A stretch of DNA of 64,000 nucleotides from NCBI RefSeq assembly GCF_008728515.1, contig NC_044978.1:148238262-148302261 (forward strand), in the 5' to 3' direction. The stretch comes from Papio anubis (taxonomy: Eukaryota; Chordata; Mammalia; Primates; Cercopithecidae). Position 1 is the stretch's first letter, and the number at the start of each line of letters is the position of its first letter. The translations under genes and the position numbers were made by a program. Positions 33,246 through 45,032 of the stretch are shown one piece after another. The notes below the pieces were generated by a model. That model was not told the DNA's origin, did no database searches, and saw nothing but the letters and a program-made list of their open reading frames with translations.

Positions 33246-33573
33246 GGTATTTTTTTTCTTTTTTCTTTTTTTCTTTTTTTTTTTTTTTTTTGAGATGGAG
33301 TTTTGCTCTTGTTGCTGAGGCTGGAGTGCAATGGCGCGATCTCGGCTCACTGCAACCTCCGCCTCCCGGGTTCAAGCAATCTCCTGCCTCAGCTTCATGA
33401 GTAGGTGAAATTACCAGCACCTGCCACCATGCCCGGCTAATTTTTGTATTTTTAGTAGAAATGGGGTTTCTCCATGTTGGCCAGGCTGGTCTCGAACTCC
33501 TGACCTCAGGTAATCTGCCCACCTCAGCCTCCCAAAGTGCTGGGATTACAGGCGTGAGCCACCGTGCCTGGCC
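33246..33573 (-). mobile_element. Alu SINE
   Basis: Full antisense Alu with a long T-rich tail at 33246-33290. Confidence 0.95.
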
Positions 33574-33601
33574 AATTTCATTTTTAGTCAAAGCTAAAGC
33601 A

Positions 33602-33681
33602 TTATGTTTGTGCAAAAGTAATCACGGTTTTTTCCCTTAAAAGTAATGGCAAAAACTGTGATTACTTTTGCACCAACCTAA
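33602..33681. mobile_element. MADE1 mariner-derived MITE, near full length
   Basis: An 80-bp near-palindrome: 'gtgcaaaagtaatcacggtt' pairs with 'aactgtgattacttttgcac'. It ends 'ccaacctaa' and a TA follows. MADE1 hairpins are the known source of the miR-548 family. Whether this copy is processed is unknown. Confidence 0.93.
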
Positions 33682-33689
33682 TAATAAAT

Positions 33690-34425
33690 TGTGTATAAAA
33701 CAGATGATTTTTCTCCTTGAGGTTCAGTAATTCACTACCTTCCATTGGTCTTCAGATGCACTCTTCTATGTTGCCACAGAATGCACCGTGACCTCTGTTG
33801 TGCTCCTTCATTCAGTCCAACCCCCACTAAGCACCTCTTCATGTCTGTCTCTATCTCACCTCACTGATTCGGGTATAAACATCAGAGAGCTAACATTCTG
33901 CAGGAGAGAGACAAGAAAGCACTCTCTGTGGGTTTAAAAAAAAAAAAAATTGTTTTCATACCATAAAGTAATACACCTCCACTGTAGAAATGTAGGGAAT
34001 TTGGATAAGAAAAAAAATGAAATTACTTTTAGTGCTACATTACACAGTGGATCACTCTTAATGATTTCATAGCAATCTTGCCAGTCTTTCTGTATGTAAG
34101 TGTGTGTGTAACCAAAATGGGATCATGGTGTTGCAGAGTCTCTTTCTTCTGCCTTCAACCACATATTGGACATATTCCAATGATATTAAAATTCATCTCT
34201 AACATTTATGTTTTAGATTTAGCAAAATTTCTCTAACAATCCCTAACATTGAACAGAGAGGTTATTTCTAATGTGGAGCCATTATAACAAACTCTACAAT
34301 GAACATCCTATTTCCTACAGCTCTAAGAATTGTCCTTATTATTTCTTTAGCATAAATTCCTTGAAGTAGAATTCTGCATCAAAGGATATGTTAAAAATTT
34401 GAAACAACTTTTATTTTTATTCCTC
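33690..34425. other. unassigned, possibly old LINE
   Basis: The part from about 33950 to 34420 has a LINE-3'-like feel ('ctacaatgaacatcctattt', 'gaattctgcatcaaaggata'), but I cannot assign it. Confidence 0.35.
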
Positions 34426-34440
34426 AACATTTAATATTTT

Positions 34441-34750
34441 TTATTATTTTATTATGATTATAATTTTTGAGACAGAGCCTGGCTCTGTCACCCAGGCTGG
34501 AGTGCAGTGGCGTGATCTCTGCTCACTGCAATCTCCACCTCCCGGGATCAAGCGATTCTCCTACCTCAACATCCCGAGTAGCTGGGATTACAGGCACACA
34601 CTGCCACGCCTGACTAATATTTGTATTTTTAGTAGAGACGGGGTTTCGCCATGTTGGTCAGGCTAGTCTCGAACTCCTGACCTCAGGTGATCCACCTGCC
34701 TCGGCCTCCCAAAGTGCTGGGATTTCAGGCATGAGCCACCGCGCCCAGCC
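34441..34750 (-). mobile_element. Alu SINE
   Basis: Antisense Alu with near-identical 15-bp flanks (aacatttaatatttt at 34426-34440, aacatataatatttt at 34751-34765). Confidence 0.94.
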
Positions 34751-35776
34751 AACATATAATATTTTAATATCAGTTTTGCAAGAGGTTTCCACTAGCACAT
34801 ACAACTCTTCTTGGATTTAGCATTGTGCAAGTTTCTGGTTAATTAAATCATTTTGGTTGTTGAACTCATGGTTGCCAAATATGTATATGCTGTAAATGAA
34901 TCATCCAGCGTGGATATTTCCTTCCACCAAAAGTCCCCAGCAAGTTGGCATTTCCTGTGGACTGTTTCACTCTAATTTAGCCAAGGTTGCTCACGTCTGG
35001 CCCTTCCTGTTTTCTGCCTCCTAGTGGATGTGTGTGCTTTGAATCATGCTGCCCTCAATTGCTAACTCTTGTTTGGCCAGATCCTGCCTTTAAATCCGGG
35101 AGCATTTGTCACTAGCAAGTCTTTCATTCGTTCTTCTTTGCCAGTTTGTAACACCTTGTTATTAGGTGACCTTGGTCAATTTCAACAAGGTGTTTATATC
35201 TTATAGGTCATTAATAAAGATTAAAGGGGCAACGCCCAAGCTGACTTCCCTAGCCCCACCCATGCCCCACCTTGTGTCAGTTTCATCCCTGCGTTTCATG
35301 ACACTTCCATGCTTTCTCATTTTCAGCCCACGTGACCACACATTGACCCAAGAAGCTAGACTCCACTATCAGAACCCGCTGCAGTGCCTTAAGCAGTGAA
35401 CACACCCAGGAAGACTCCACCTCCCATCTGATTTTCCCCAGGCTCATTTAAGAACCCCCACCCCACGTACTTTTTCATATCTATTCTCCACCTTCCCCAG
35501 CTTGCTCTGTACCCCAGGAGGCTGGCCGGGAAGGGTTGCCTCAATGGACTCCACAGCCCCTGCCTTCCAGTTAGTTTCAGCCCATAGGGAGCACTGCAGG
35601 AGGTGGGAGGGATGTTGGTGAGAGGTCAGGGTGTCCCTCACTCAGCTTCCTCCCCAGGATTGCTGTGGGATGGCTGAGTCCTTCTACTGAAGGCCCAAAC
35701 TGTTTACTCTTTACATAGCTATCCCTCCAAAGTCTCTCACCCGCATGCTCTCCTTGCCCTTTCAGCCCTAGGGGTG
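34751..35776. other. non-repetitive stretch
   Basis: No repeat or gene recognised. Confidence 0.4.
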
Positions 35777-36363
35777 TGTGATGGTTAATATTAGCTGTCA
35801 GCTGGGCTGTACTGAGGGATGTCTAGATAGCTGGTAAAGTCTTGCTCCTGGGTGTGTCTGTGAGGCTGTTGCCAGAAGAGATTGACACGTGAGTCAGTGG
35901 ACTGGGAGAGGAAGACCCACAATTGATATGGGTGGGCACCATCCGACTGGCAGCCAGCGCGGCTGGAACAAAGCATGCAGAAGAAGCTGGAGGAGCTTTG
36001 CTTGCTGAGGCCTCTGGCTCTCTTTCTTCTTCCCACACTAGAAGCTTGCTTCTGCCCTTCCTGCTCTTGGATATCAGGCTCCAGGTTCTCTGGCCTTTGG
36101 AATCTGGGAGTTGCACCAGCTGCTTCACGATGGGGACTCTCGGGCCTTCAGCTGCAGACTGAAGGCTGCACTGTTGGCTTCCCTGGTATTAAGGCTTTTA
36201 GACTTGAACTGCGCCACTACTGACTTCTGTTTCCCCAGCTTGAAGGTGGCCTTTCGTGGGACTTTGCCTTGTAATCGTGTGAGCCAATGCTCCCTAATAA
36301 ACTCCCTTTCATATATTCATATATCCCCTTGGTTCTGTCCATCTGGAGAACCTGACTAATACA
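35777..36363 (+). mobile_element. LTR-like interspersed repeat
   Basis: It starts 'tgtgatggttaatattagct' and ends 'ctggagaacctgactaatac' + a. It has an AATAAA within 'ccctaataaactcc' and a GTGTGAGCCAAT block, the layout of an ERV-type LTR. Name not assigned. Overlapping open frames in three phases are repeat-derived. Confidence 0.65.
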
Positions 36364-37855
36364 GACTGGGAACAGCCCTGTAGTGCCACCTTCAGCCTTC
36401 CACCTCGTCTCCAGTGACTCCCCTACAACTCGCCCATCTCATGTGAATAGTCTATTAAACCCTCCTCCATCTACTCAGTCTGAGAGTGGCATCCGTTCTT
36501 TACTGGGATCCTGATACACCATATAATATGACCAGCTCTAGGATAATGCCACCACAGGGTGGGGCTGCACACAGTCCAAGCCCATCTCCTCTGCCTCCAG
36601 ACAAACTGCAGTTACCCCCAGTCCCTCCTAGAACCCAGCCTCCCATCCCTCTCTCAGATTCACAAATGTTTAGTTCTTTTGGAGCTCTCACATTTGTTAA
36701 TATAAAAGAACTTAGAAATTATTTTAACAAGAGTTATTTCAGATGTTCCAGAATTTTCCATTTATTCATTTAACAAATATTTATCAAGCGCCTCCTATGC
36801 GTCAGACACTGAGCTAGACACGGAGCACACATCTACAAGCAAAGCAGACATACTCCGTGCTGTGAGAATGTGCAGCATTCTCACAGAATGTGAAACTAGT
36901 GACCCAGAATGTTCTGAAGAGGCGCAGTTTTTTTCCAAAAAGTGCCTTTCATTATATGCATTTCAAGTGGGTGAAAGTGTCTATCTTTTCTGGGGGCTTA
37001 TAGTAATATTCCATGATATCCTGTTTTTGCAGAAATACAAGAAAATAGGAAGGCAGTTGTTCCTAACAAAAGGAACATTTTGAAAGGGAGGAGAACCTTC
37101 GTGTCCTTGTAATCAAAGGCTTGCCCCCAGCACCCAACAGTCCCTTCAGTCTTGGCATGGCTGAAGCAGTGTTGTCACCTTCATGCCATCTGCCCTGCCT
37201 CTGCTCCTCCCAAGGCTGTTGTCTTCACACACCTGACCCACCCCGGCCTGTTAGGCAAGCTGTGCATGTCCCAAGATGCTCACACACACCACCCAGGACC
37301 CCTTTTCCTCCCTGATGTGGTCTTACTCCCAGCCAATTTCTTCTAGAGTTTAAACCTTGGACAAGGCTACCTTTACTACTACCACCTCTGGACCCATGAA
37401 ATTGGTGCTTCTTCTAAACTTTCCAGGCCTTCAATTCTTGTTTATTCCCAGTGAGTATGTTTAAGCTTATCCTCTGGTTTTCTGTATCCCACAAAGGAGC
37501 CCCTCTCTTGGTTCTGGTCCCTTGAATCCCAATTCCTAACATGAGCTCTCGACCTTGTCCTCTCCACCCACTTTCAAAACTCAAGAGTTCTTTTCCAGTC
37601 AATTCCTGTTAACTTTTCTTCAGATGCCTCAAGATCAGTCCCCTTCCTTTTCTTTCTTCTGTACTCTCCCTTTGTGCTTCTCTTTGTAACATTTTTGCAG
37701 CTCACTCTTTCTAAGAAGAGCTAAAGGAGTTCCTTGCCTTGAAAAACAGATGTTTCCCTGGGGATTTGTGTCATGAAGGTTTTATAATATTTGAAATTCA
37801 GTCAATATCTTTAAGATAATGACTTTGAAAATAGTAATAATAGTTTCCATTACTA
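36364..37855. other. mostly non-repetitive stretch
   Basis: An L2/MIR-like tail is visible at about 36760-36830 ('aacaaatatttatcaagcgc'). Nothing else is supported. Confidence 0.4.
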
Positions 37856-37859
37856 TGTT

Positions 37860-38064
37860 CCTCACATGCTGGGCAGTGTATTGAGAATTTTGTATGCATC
37901 AGCTCACTGAATTCCTATAGGAGCCCTTGAAGTAAATACTCTCATTCTGCCCAGTTTACAGTCAAGGAAACTGAGGCTGAGAGAGGTGTAGGTGCAGTGG
38001 CCTACCCAAGGTTGCACAGCAAGTGGTAGAGCTGGGACTCCAAGGCAGGCCTGCTCAATTCCAA
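37860..38064 (-). mobile_element. MIR SINE, antisense
   Basis: It contains 'aaggaaactgaggctgagag' and 'aaggttgcacagcaagtgg', the antisense MIR core. Confidence 0.8.
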
Positions 38065-38074
38065 AGTCCAACTT

Positions 38075-38202
38075 CTTCTTCTTTTTTTTTTTTTAAGACG
38101 AAGTCTCGCTCTTGTCACCCAGGCTGGAGTGCAATGGCACGATCTCGGCTCATTGCAACCTCTGCCTCCCGGGTTCAAGCGATTCTCCTGCTTCAGCCTC
38201 CC
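38075..38202 (-). mobile_element. 5'-truncated Alu
   Basis: Only the 3' (right) part of an Alu is present in antisense. The duplication agtccaactt (38065-38074 and 38203-38212) shows truncation at insertion rather than later deletion. Confidence 0.92.
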
Positions 38203-38212
38203 AGTCCAACTT

Positions 38213-38826
38213 TCTTGACTTCACCGGTATACTAGCTGGAGGAATCCTGTTTTAATTCCTCTTAAAAGGAGCTTGTTCCTGGCATAGAAATACCCCCTCT
38301 TCAGCTACCCACTTTGTTAAGGTTAAACTTATATAACAAGCTTCCCTCTGAAGGGCACACCCATCCTACTTTACCAGGTGGTGGAAGTCTTGCCAGATGA
38401 AACCTCCTATTTACTCTCCATCCACTGCCGGGCCTGTGCTGGGTGTGGCAGTGGGTGGGGAGCCACCCAACCGCCTCTTCACATTTGTTCACCCACAGGT
38501 TTTCCCGAGGATGACTCTGGCTGCAGAGGCTGCTCCTCTGACAGCCCCACCACAGGGGACAACAGCATTTATTTGACTTGACTAGGATTGGAACTTCCAG
38601 TGATCTACAATCTCCATATGGTTTCTGTTTCTACAAGGAAGGACTTTCTCCATGAATATTACGCACTTAGTTAAACTGAGCCATGGCAGGCCAATCATTC
38701 ATTCAGCAAATACGTACAGCGTGTCAATAATGTACCAGGCAAGAAACAAGGAGTTGCGCTCTTTCTTCAAGGAATCCATAGTTCTATCAGTAGAAGGAAT
38801 AAAATATTCTAAGTGTTTTTGTAGTA
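38213..38826. other. mostly non-repetitive stretch
   Basis: A weak L2-like tail lies at 38690-38750; no gene supported. Confidence 0.4.
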
Positions 38827-39228
38827 GATTGAATTATCATTTCACAAATATTTCTGTTCCCCTCTCACTCCCCTCTTCCCTGCCCCGTTGATTTAGGATC
38901 TGCCTATGTAAAATACTTTGGCCCATAAAATGTGGGCAGAAATGACAACATGCCAGTTTCAAGTGAAGCCTTGAAGGGGTGTTGCAAATATCTGCCAGCT
39001 CTCTTGAACTCCTTCTCTCTAACATGAGAACATTGTTTGCTGATAGAGGTGTTCCTGAAGCCTGGATCCCAAAATAAGAAGACAGACGGAGGCAGCCCTG
39101 AGCCACTACACCTAACCCATAGCCACTGATGAACACATGAACAAACAATGCACATTTGTTATTGAAGGCTACTGGGACTTTGAGGTTGTTTGTTACACAG
39201 CATCATCACAATAATAACTGACTAGTCC
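38827..39228 (+). mobile_element. old interspersed repeat, second copy
   Basis: Same family as 11283-11782 (shared head and tail words), without the foreign patch. Confidence 0.6.
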
Positions 39229-39695
39229 AGTCTCATACAGAGTTAGGTTTCCAACCTACCCTGTGATGTTTTCCTTGGACTTTGAATAGAATTATTGTTC
39301 TTCTAGGTGATGAGTTTCACCAATTCATCCAAGATATCTGTAGGGCCACCAGTTGGGTGGGGGGAGCTGTCTGAACAAAACTTAACATCTATGTGTCATA
39401 TAAAGTGCCTGCAAAAACCCCAGATACCCAGCACCTGTCCTTCAACATAGAATATTACTAATCACGGCTACCCATAGACACCTTATTGTCTATTGCTCAT
39501 TATCCATTTCTAATGTTAATTTAGCCACATCACTCTGAAGGCTCAAAATGAGTTTAATGTTTGCAACCTAAGACCAAAGCAAGTCTGGAAGACTTATGAA
39601 AGCTAGGACTGGTGCTTTAGATTCCCTTCCCTTCCAGTCACCATCTGGTGCACTGTGCGTGTTTAACCACGTTCTGTTAATATCCTCAGTTCAAT
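39229..39695. other. non-repetitive stretch
   Basis: Nothing recognised. Confidence 0.4.
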
Positions 39696-39699
39696 AAGT

Positions 39700-40050
39700 A
39701 TATTTATTGAGCACACTCGATGTGTAAGACACAGGGAATACAACTGGAAGTGAGGAATGGTCCGCACCGTCAGCTCACTAGCTGGTCATCTTGCGGAAGA
39801 CAGGAGATGAGTGCTCACATAACTATAAGCAAAGACAATAAATGTATTTTGAAAGAGGTGATCAAAATTTGCCAAAAGACTGCATCCCATCAGCGCGGAT
39901 AGAGAGCATTTCAGACAGAAAGAACAAAGGCACCGTGGCTGAATAGAATAGGATATGAAACCTGGAGAGATATAAGGGAATTTTGGTAGGGGATACACTG
40001 TGGGCAGCTTCCAGGGCCAGGCTGGTGAGTTTATTGCTGAGCCCAAGAAT
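39700..40050 (+). mobile_element. L2 LINE fragment
   Basis: L2 wording from 'ttgagcacactcgatgtgta' to 'gggccaggctggtgagttt', decayed. Confidence 0.55.
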
Positions 40051-40849
40051 GGCTGAAGACTTGATGAGATGCATCACATCCATGTTGGCCACCCATTTCA
40101 CTGGGCCCAGAGTTTGAGGTTTGCTGAGAGGTTAAAGTCACTAACCACTTGAACATCCTCAACAACTAGAGGTAAAAGATGCCCATGAAAAGTGGCTATG
40201 ACTGCAAGATGGTTTCTATGACTACCACCAAAAAGAGGCACTACAAGGAGCCTGAGTGCATGGGGAAAGAGGAGGAAGAGCTGTTCAGCAACTGGTGCAA
40301 TTGCAGGCATCTCGCATTGCAGACTACCCTGTCAGCCCTAGCTAGATAAAGAGAGATTAAGTAGTGTCATGGCCCGTCTTGGCCGATGTTGATGATGAGG
40401 TTTTGCCTCTCCAGGAAGTAGCATCCCTGTAGGCTGCTTACGGTAGGGCAGGGACCTGTACACCACACCCTACCTGACCCCCACACCTCTTCCCCAGGCT
40501 GCACCTGGCCTTTGGCCTCATCTGCCCCACCTAGTTACACCCATGACTCCAACTGTGGCCAGAAAACACGTTACTATCAGGTAATTACAAACAAAACAAA
40601 GAAATTCAAGTAGTACCAGATTTCAGCTGGACTCACATGAGCTCCTCTAGCACCATCTGTGTGCCTCTGGGTTTCTGCTCCCCAAACCCTCATGACATGT
40701 GAAATGATCTGTTCATGGGTCTGACTTCCCCAGGGGGCCATAAACTGTGTTGTGCCTTTTCCTCGGTGTCCCCCAGTGCCTAGTTAGTCCACTGATAGCA
40801 CACATTAAATAGAAGTTACAGCTTTTCCAAGTATTGAAATGCTTCTCTT
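40051..40849. other. unassigned stretch
   Basis: 40100-40320 looks repeat-like but is unidentified. No coding evidence. Confidence 0.35.
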
Positions 40850-41005
40850 CACCCACACTTGACATACTATCTCATTTAATTCTTCCAACAACCCAACCCT
40901 ACAGGATAGGTGCTATTAGCCCACTTAATAAGTAAGGAAATTGGAACTCAGAAAGTTTAAGTGATTCCTCCAAGGTCACATAGCTAGGAAGTAGCAAAGA
41001 GAAAC
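40850..41005 (-). mobile_element. MIR SINE, antisense
   Basis: It reads 'ctatctcatttaattcttcc ... aaggaaattggaactcagaa ... ccaaggtcacatagctagga', the antisense MIR pattern. Confidence 0.75.
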
Positions 41006-43725
41006 TATTATCTGTCTGATGCAGGCCTTTCTTGTAGGAGCAGGTTTATATGCATTGCATGGAACTGACAGCCAGGTTTCCAGAATAGATAAGGCTTCTG
41101 CCTCGAGAAAGGTTCCTTCCGGGGTAAAGTCTTGGGAAATCCACCTGGGCTGGTGTGTGGCAGAGACATACCAGACCTTTGTTGATTGTCTTAGAACTCT
41201 GTTTGAAACTGAATTTTAATATCTAGGCCGGGGTTACTGGGAATTTGTGGGAGCTGCTCTGTAATTCTTTCGCCAGGGTCACACATGCCTGGCCAGGTGA
41301 GAGCTTCTCTGAAAGCCAAGGCCAGGGGCCTGGACAAGTGGGAGGGACTTGCAGACCAGCAGACAGGCCTCCCATACCTGTTGGCCCCCAGGAGTGCCCT
41401 CAGCCACATGCATGATTGCAGAGCACAGCAGCACTGGAAGAAGGATAGAGCTAGCTTGGAGGTTAATGAGAGTTTGAGAGTAAGAATATCGGCCTAGGAA
41501 AATTCACATGAGTACGGGGTCACCTGTCACAGGGCAGTCTTTTTTTAACTCACCAGGGATAGAATCCCACAGACCCTTCAGATTTTTCCAAGAAAGAAAA
41601 TTGAGCCTCGGTCACTGCCGGATGATGACCAACATCTGCTTTTTCCAGGACCACATCCCACAGTCCAGCGCCCAGACACATCATGAGGCATGTCTGAAAC
41701 AGCCTAGTTTATTGGCTGTCTGACCTCAGGTCAGGAGCCAGAGATAAAGAGTGTGACTCCAGGCTCTTACCTTGGGCTTGAGTAAGAGCAAGCAGGGACC
41801 CGCCCTGCTGACACCAGTCCCAACTATCTGGTCCATCAGGATGAAATTGTTTTTGTTTGCGGCCGCACCCACTACTCCACCTAAAAAAACAGCAGGTAGC
41901 AGCAGCAAACCTGGTTTGAACCCGGCCCAAAAGCATGCACTCAGAGCACAAGAGACCCAAGAGGGGCCCAAGAGAGCAAAACTTCTATGGAAATCCAGGT
42001 GGTCGCAAAGGACAGAAATGAGAGGCCACCAACCTCAAAGCATTTCCTTCTGTGCCTCCAAGAAGACCAGTTAGGGAACTAGTGAATGATTTACAGCTAC
42101 ACTGTTTATAGAAATGAGCACATTAACTTTCTGGACCGCTCAGTGGCAATAAATTAAGAAGACACAATTGCAATGCAAGATTCCAGGAGACTTGAAAGTT
42201 CTATCAGGCGGTAGGTTACTAACTGTGACTTCTTTTAACCTTTGCCTAAATTCAGACTTCAGCTAAATAAATCAGCCCCGTTAATTAAAGGCTGGCATTT
42301 TCTCAGACAAGCCTGATGCTCATTAACATCAGGTGAGCAGTTCACAGTGTGCACTCAGGTAATTAGGAAGGGAAGAACTAGACGCCTTTTTATGTGAGAA
42401 TTCTAGGTCCACCCCTCTCTCTTCTTCCTCCCCCGATCCTGTCAAGCAATGGAAAGTTGCACGTTAGATCACTCATGTGCAAACGATCTTGCTTTTAAGA
42501 ACCTAGGATAAATGTTAGAATAATTAATTTAGCAAACACTTTAGAAAAAAATTTGTGTTTGTGAGTTTTGCTGAGTTAAACTGTTTTCAATTAACATCGA
42601 TTTTCTACTACACTGATTTGGAGACGGGCTTGGAATATTTATCTTTCTTTCCTCACCAGGAACTGCTTCTTGTGCTTATTTCGTTAACAATTATGAGTCC
42701 AAAATCAATTGACTAATATGAAATGTCGGGGGAAAAAATAGACTAGCAGGGTGATCATGCTCTGGGGCCTGTGTTCCCAATCTTGGAATAACCGATCACT
42801 AAAGACATAATCCTAAGAATATCCTAGGCCTTACCTGTAAGAAATCCAAGTCAAATTAGAAGTAAAGACAGATGACCTAAGCCTAGAACTAATATTCAGC
42901 ATATATACTCTGATTTGGCCAGGACAGCTGCCTATAGTTGTGCAGTGCACAACCTGCACAACCACACAATGCAGGTCTGGGTACGGCCTTGACGATTGTT
43001 TATATCTGGCATCTTTCTGATTTGTTAGTGCCCTTACTGATTGAAGACATTGTGAATATCACCTTGTCAAGACCCAAGCCCCTGCTGGTTACAGAGGCTC
43101 ATTCACTGGGGTCTAATTTTGCTTATTTTTCCTTTATCATTTGGGCCTTGCTTAAAGCATCTCCTGCCAATTGGGGGGGGGGCGGAATCTGTACCACCAG
43201 TGTCCAATTTGAATGCAGTCAATCGCCCTATGTTGGACAGGGCACTCATCTACCTGGTGTCTCTCCCAAACAGAGATCCCCTGTTTTCCAGAGAAGAACC
43301 CTCCAGGAGTGATCACTCTGTGGTTCGCCCCAAGTACACCTTGATGAGTTTGTATGCCTTTTCTCTTAAAATAATAACAATAATAAACCTCAAAATGTCT
43401 TTCAGCCATTTGAGAAATAAACCCTCAGAGGCGTGGACTGGGGGAAGGTGATCTAGAGATCTAATGATTTCTCAAGCAATGTTCATTTCGGTTGCTTCTT
43501 ACATTAGCTCCCCCTCCGCCCACTGTTCCAGAAGTACCCATGCCTTCTGGGCAGGCAAGTTAGCCTCTGTCCTCACTGGCACCTTAAGCTATGGCTTCTT
43601 CTGATCCACTGAGGCAATTATTATGTGTCCATCTCTCGTCCGGCTTTCAAAATTACGTTGCTGCTATCTCCTCTCCTGTTCTCCCTGTCCTTATGAGATT
43701 ATGCTTTTTAAAAAAAGTTTTTGCA
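41006..43725. other. 2.7-kb largely repeat-free stretch
   Basis: No interspersed repeat recognised. Part of it (about 42230-42700) is TAAT-rich and lacks decay-like low complexity. A perfect odd palindrome (gttgtgca-g-tgcacaac) lies at 42937-42953 and a G8 run at about 43175. Open frames of up to 124 codons have no recognisable domain and no splice or start context I can support. Confidence 0.5.
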
Positions 43726-43993
43726 GTCAGGCATAGTGGCTCACGCCTGTAATCCCAGCACTTTGGGAGGCCAAGGTGGGCAGATCACCAGAGGCTGGGA
43801 GTTCGAGATCAGCCTGGCTAACATGGTGAAATCCCATCTCTACTAAATATACAAAGTTAGCTGGGCACTGTGGTACGTGCCTGTAATCCCAGCTACTTGG
43901 GAGGCTGAGGCAGGAGAACCACTTGAACCCGGGAGGTAGAGGTTGCAGTGAGCTGGGATTGCGCCACTGCACTCAAGCCAAAAGAAAAAAAAA
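43726..43993 (+). mobile_element. Alu SINE, 3' end shortened
   Basis: Sense Alu that stops at 'gcactcaagcc' and goes straight to the A tail. Both sides carry 'aaaaaaagtttttgc'. Confidence 0.93.
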
Positions 43994-44530
43994 GTTTTTG
44001 CTATAATTTTAGTTGAGTTTGGGAAGAAAGCTAACTTAGATAAGTATATTAAATTCACCATCTTCAGTTTTTAGGTGTAAATACATATAAGATTTCCATA
44101 CATCCAAGATCCCTAATAAGATATTTAATCGTTGGTTTTCTGAAATAATCTTCAGGGGTTTTAAAAATTGTTACTGCTGTGATTGTTGTAAAGAACATGA
44201 GAATCCCCAACAAACATGAAATGCAAATTAGAGATCCTGAACCAAAGTTCCAAAACAGTGTTTGGAACTTCGTGAGAATATTGGCTCTTCTTTGTGGTGT
44301 CCAGAACAGATTGTCAGCCTCTTGATTAGAGAGTGTAGGTCACATTAGGATTGTAGCCAGCAGTAAGCTTGACTGTATGTCTAACCAAGCTAAAATATGA
44401 AACAGTTGTTCACTGGGACACAGTTGGGAACTGGGAAAGCTTGTTAGGATTTTACACACACAGCGATAGGTAAGAGGCATGAGTTATTGAGCTACTATAA
44501 GAAAACACTAACTTGATGAGCATTGAAGTT
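43994..44530. other. non-repetitive stretch
   Basis: Nothing recognised. Confidence 0.4.
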
Positions 44531-44542
44531 AACTCATTCTCT

Positions 44543-44845
44543 CTCTTTTTTTTTTTTTTTTTTTTAAGATCGAGTCTTGTGCTATCATCCGGGATGAAGT
44601 AGTGACACCATCTTGGCTCACTGCAACCTCTGCCTCCCAGGTTCGAGTGATTCTCCTGCCTCAGCCTCCCCAGTAGCTGGGATTACAGGTGCCTGCCACC
44701 ACGCCCAGCTAATTTTTGTATTTTTAGTAGAGACGGGGTTTCACCATGTTGACTAGGCTGGTCTCAAACTCCTGACCTCGGGTGATCCATTCGCCTCAGC
44801 CTCCTAAAGTGCTGGGATTACAAGCATCAGCCACCATGCCTGGCC
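44543..44845 (-). mobile_element. Alu SINE
   Basis: Antisense Alu with duplication aactcattctct at 44531-44542 and 44846-44857. Confidence 0.95.
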
Positions 44846-45032
44846 AACTCATTCTCTTGAGAAAATAAAACAAAACTACTGAACTATTCACTGAAGAGAA
44901 GTACTTAATTTACATCTGGGTTCACTCTATGCATGTGTTCCTTGATCTTTTCACTCATTTCTTAGACTCTGACAGCTGCCTCGGGAGTCATCAGCCTGTA
45001 ATGCCAGTCCAGATATTTCTCTGTGGACCTCA

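Noticed and set aside
33166..33615. 149-codon minus-strand frame
   Set aside because: It is mostly Alu sense translation plus a poly-lysine tail from the A run.
40098..40310. Possible processed pseudogene on the minus strand
   Set aside because: The 70-codon frame matches no family I recognise and has no poly(A) or duplication; it may be an old repeat.
42938..43312. 124-codon plus-strand frame in repeat-free DNA
   Set aside because: No recognisable domain, no splice context and chance length for 64 kb. Comparative coding tests would be needed to reopen it.
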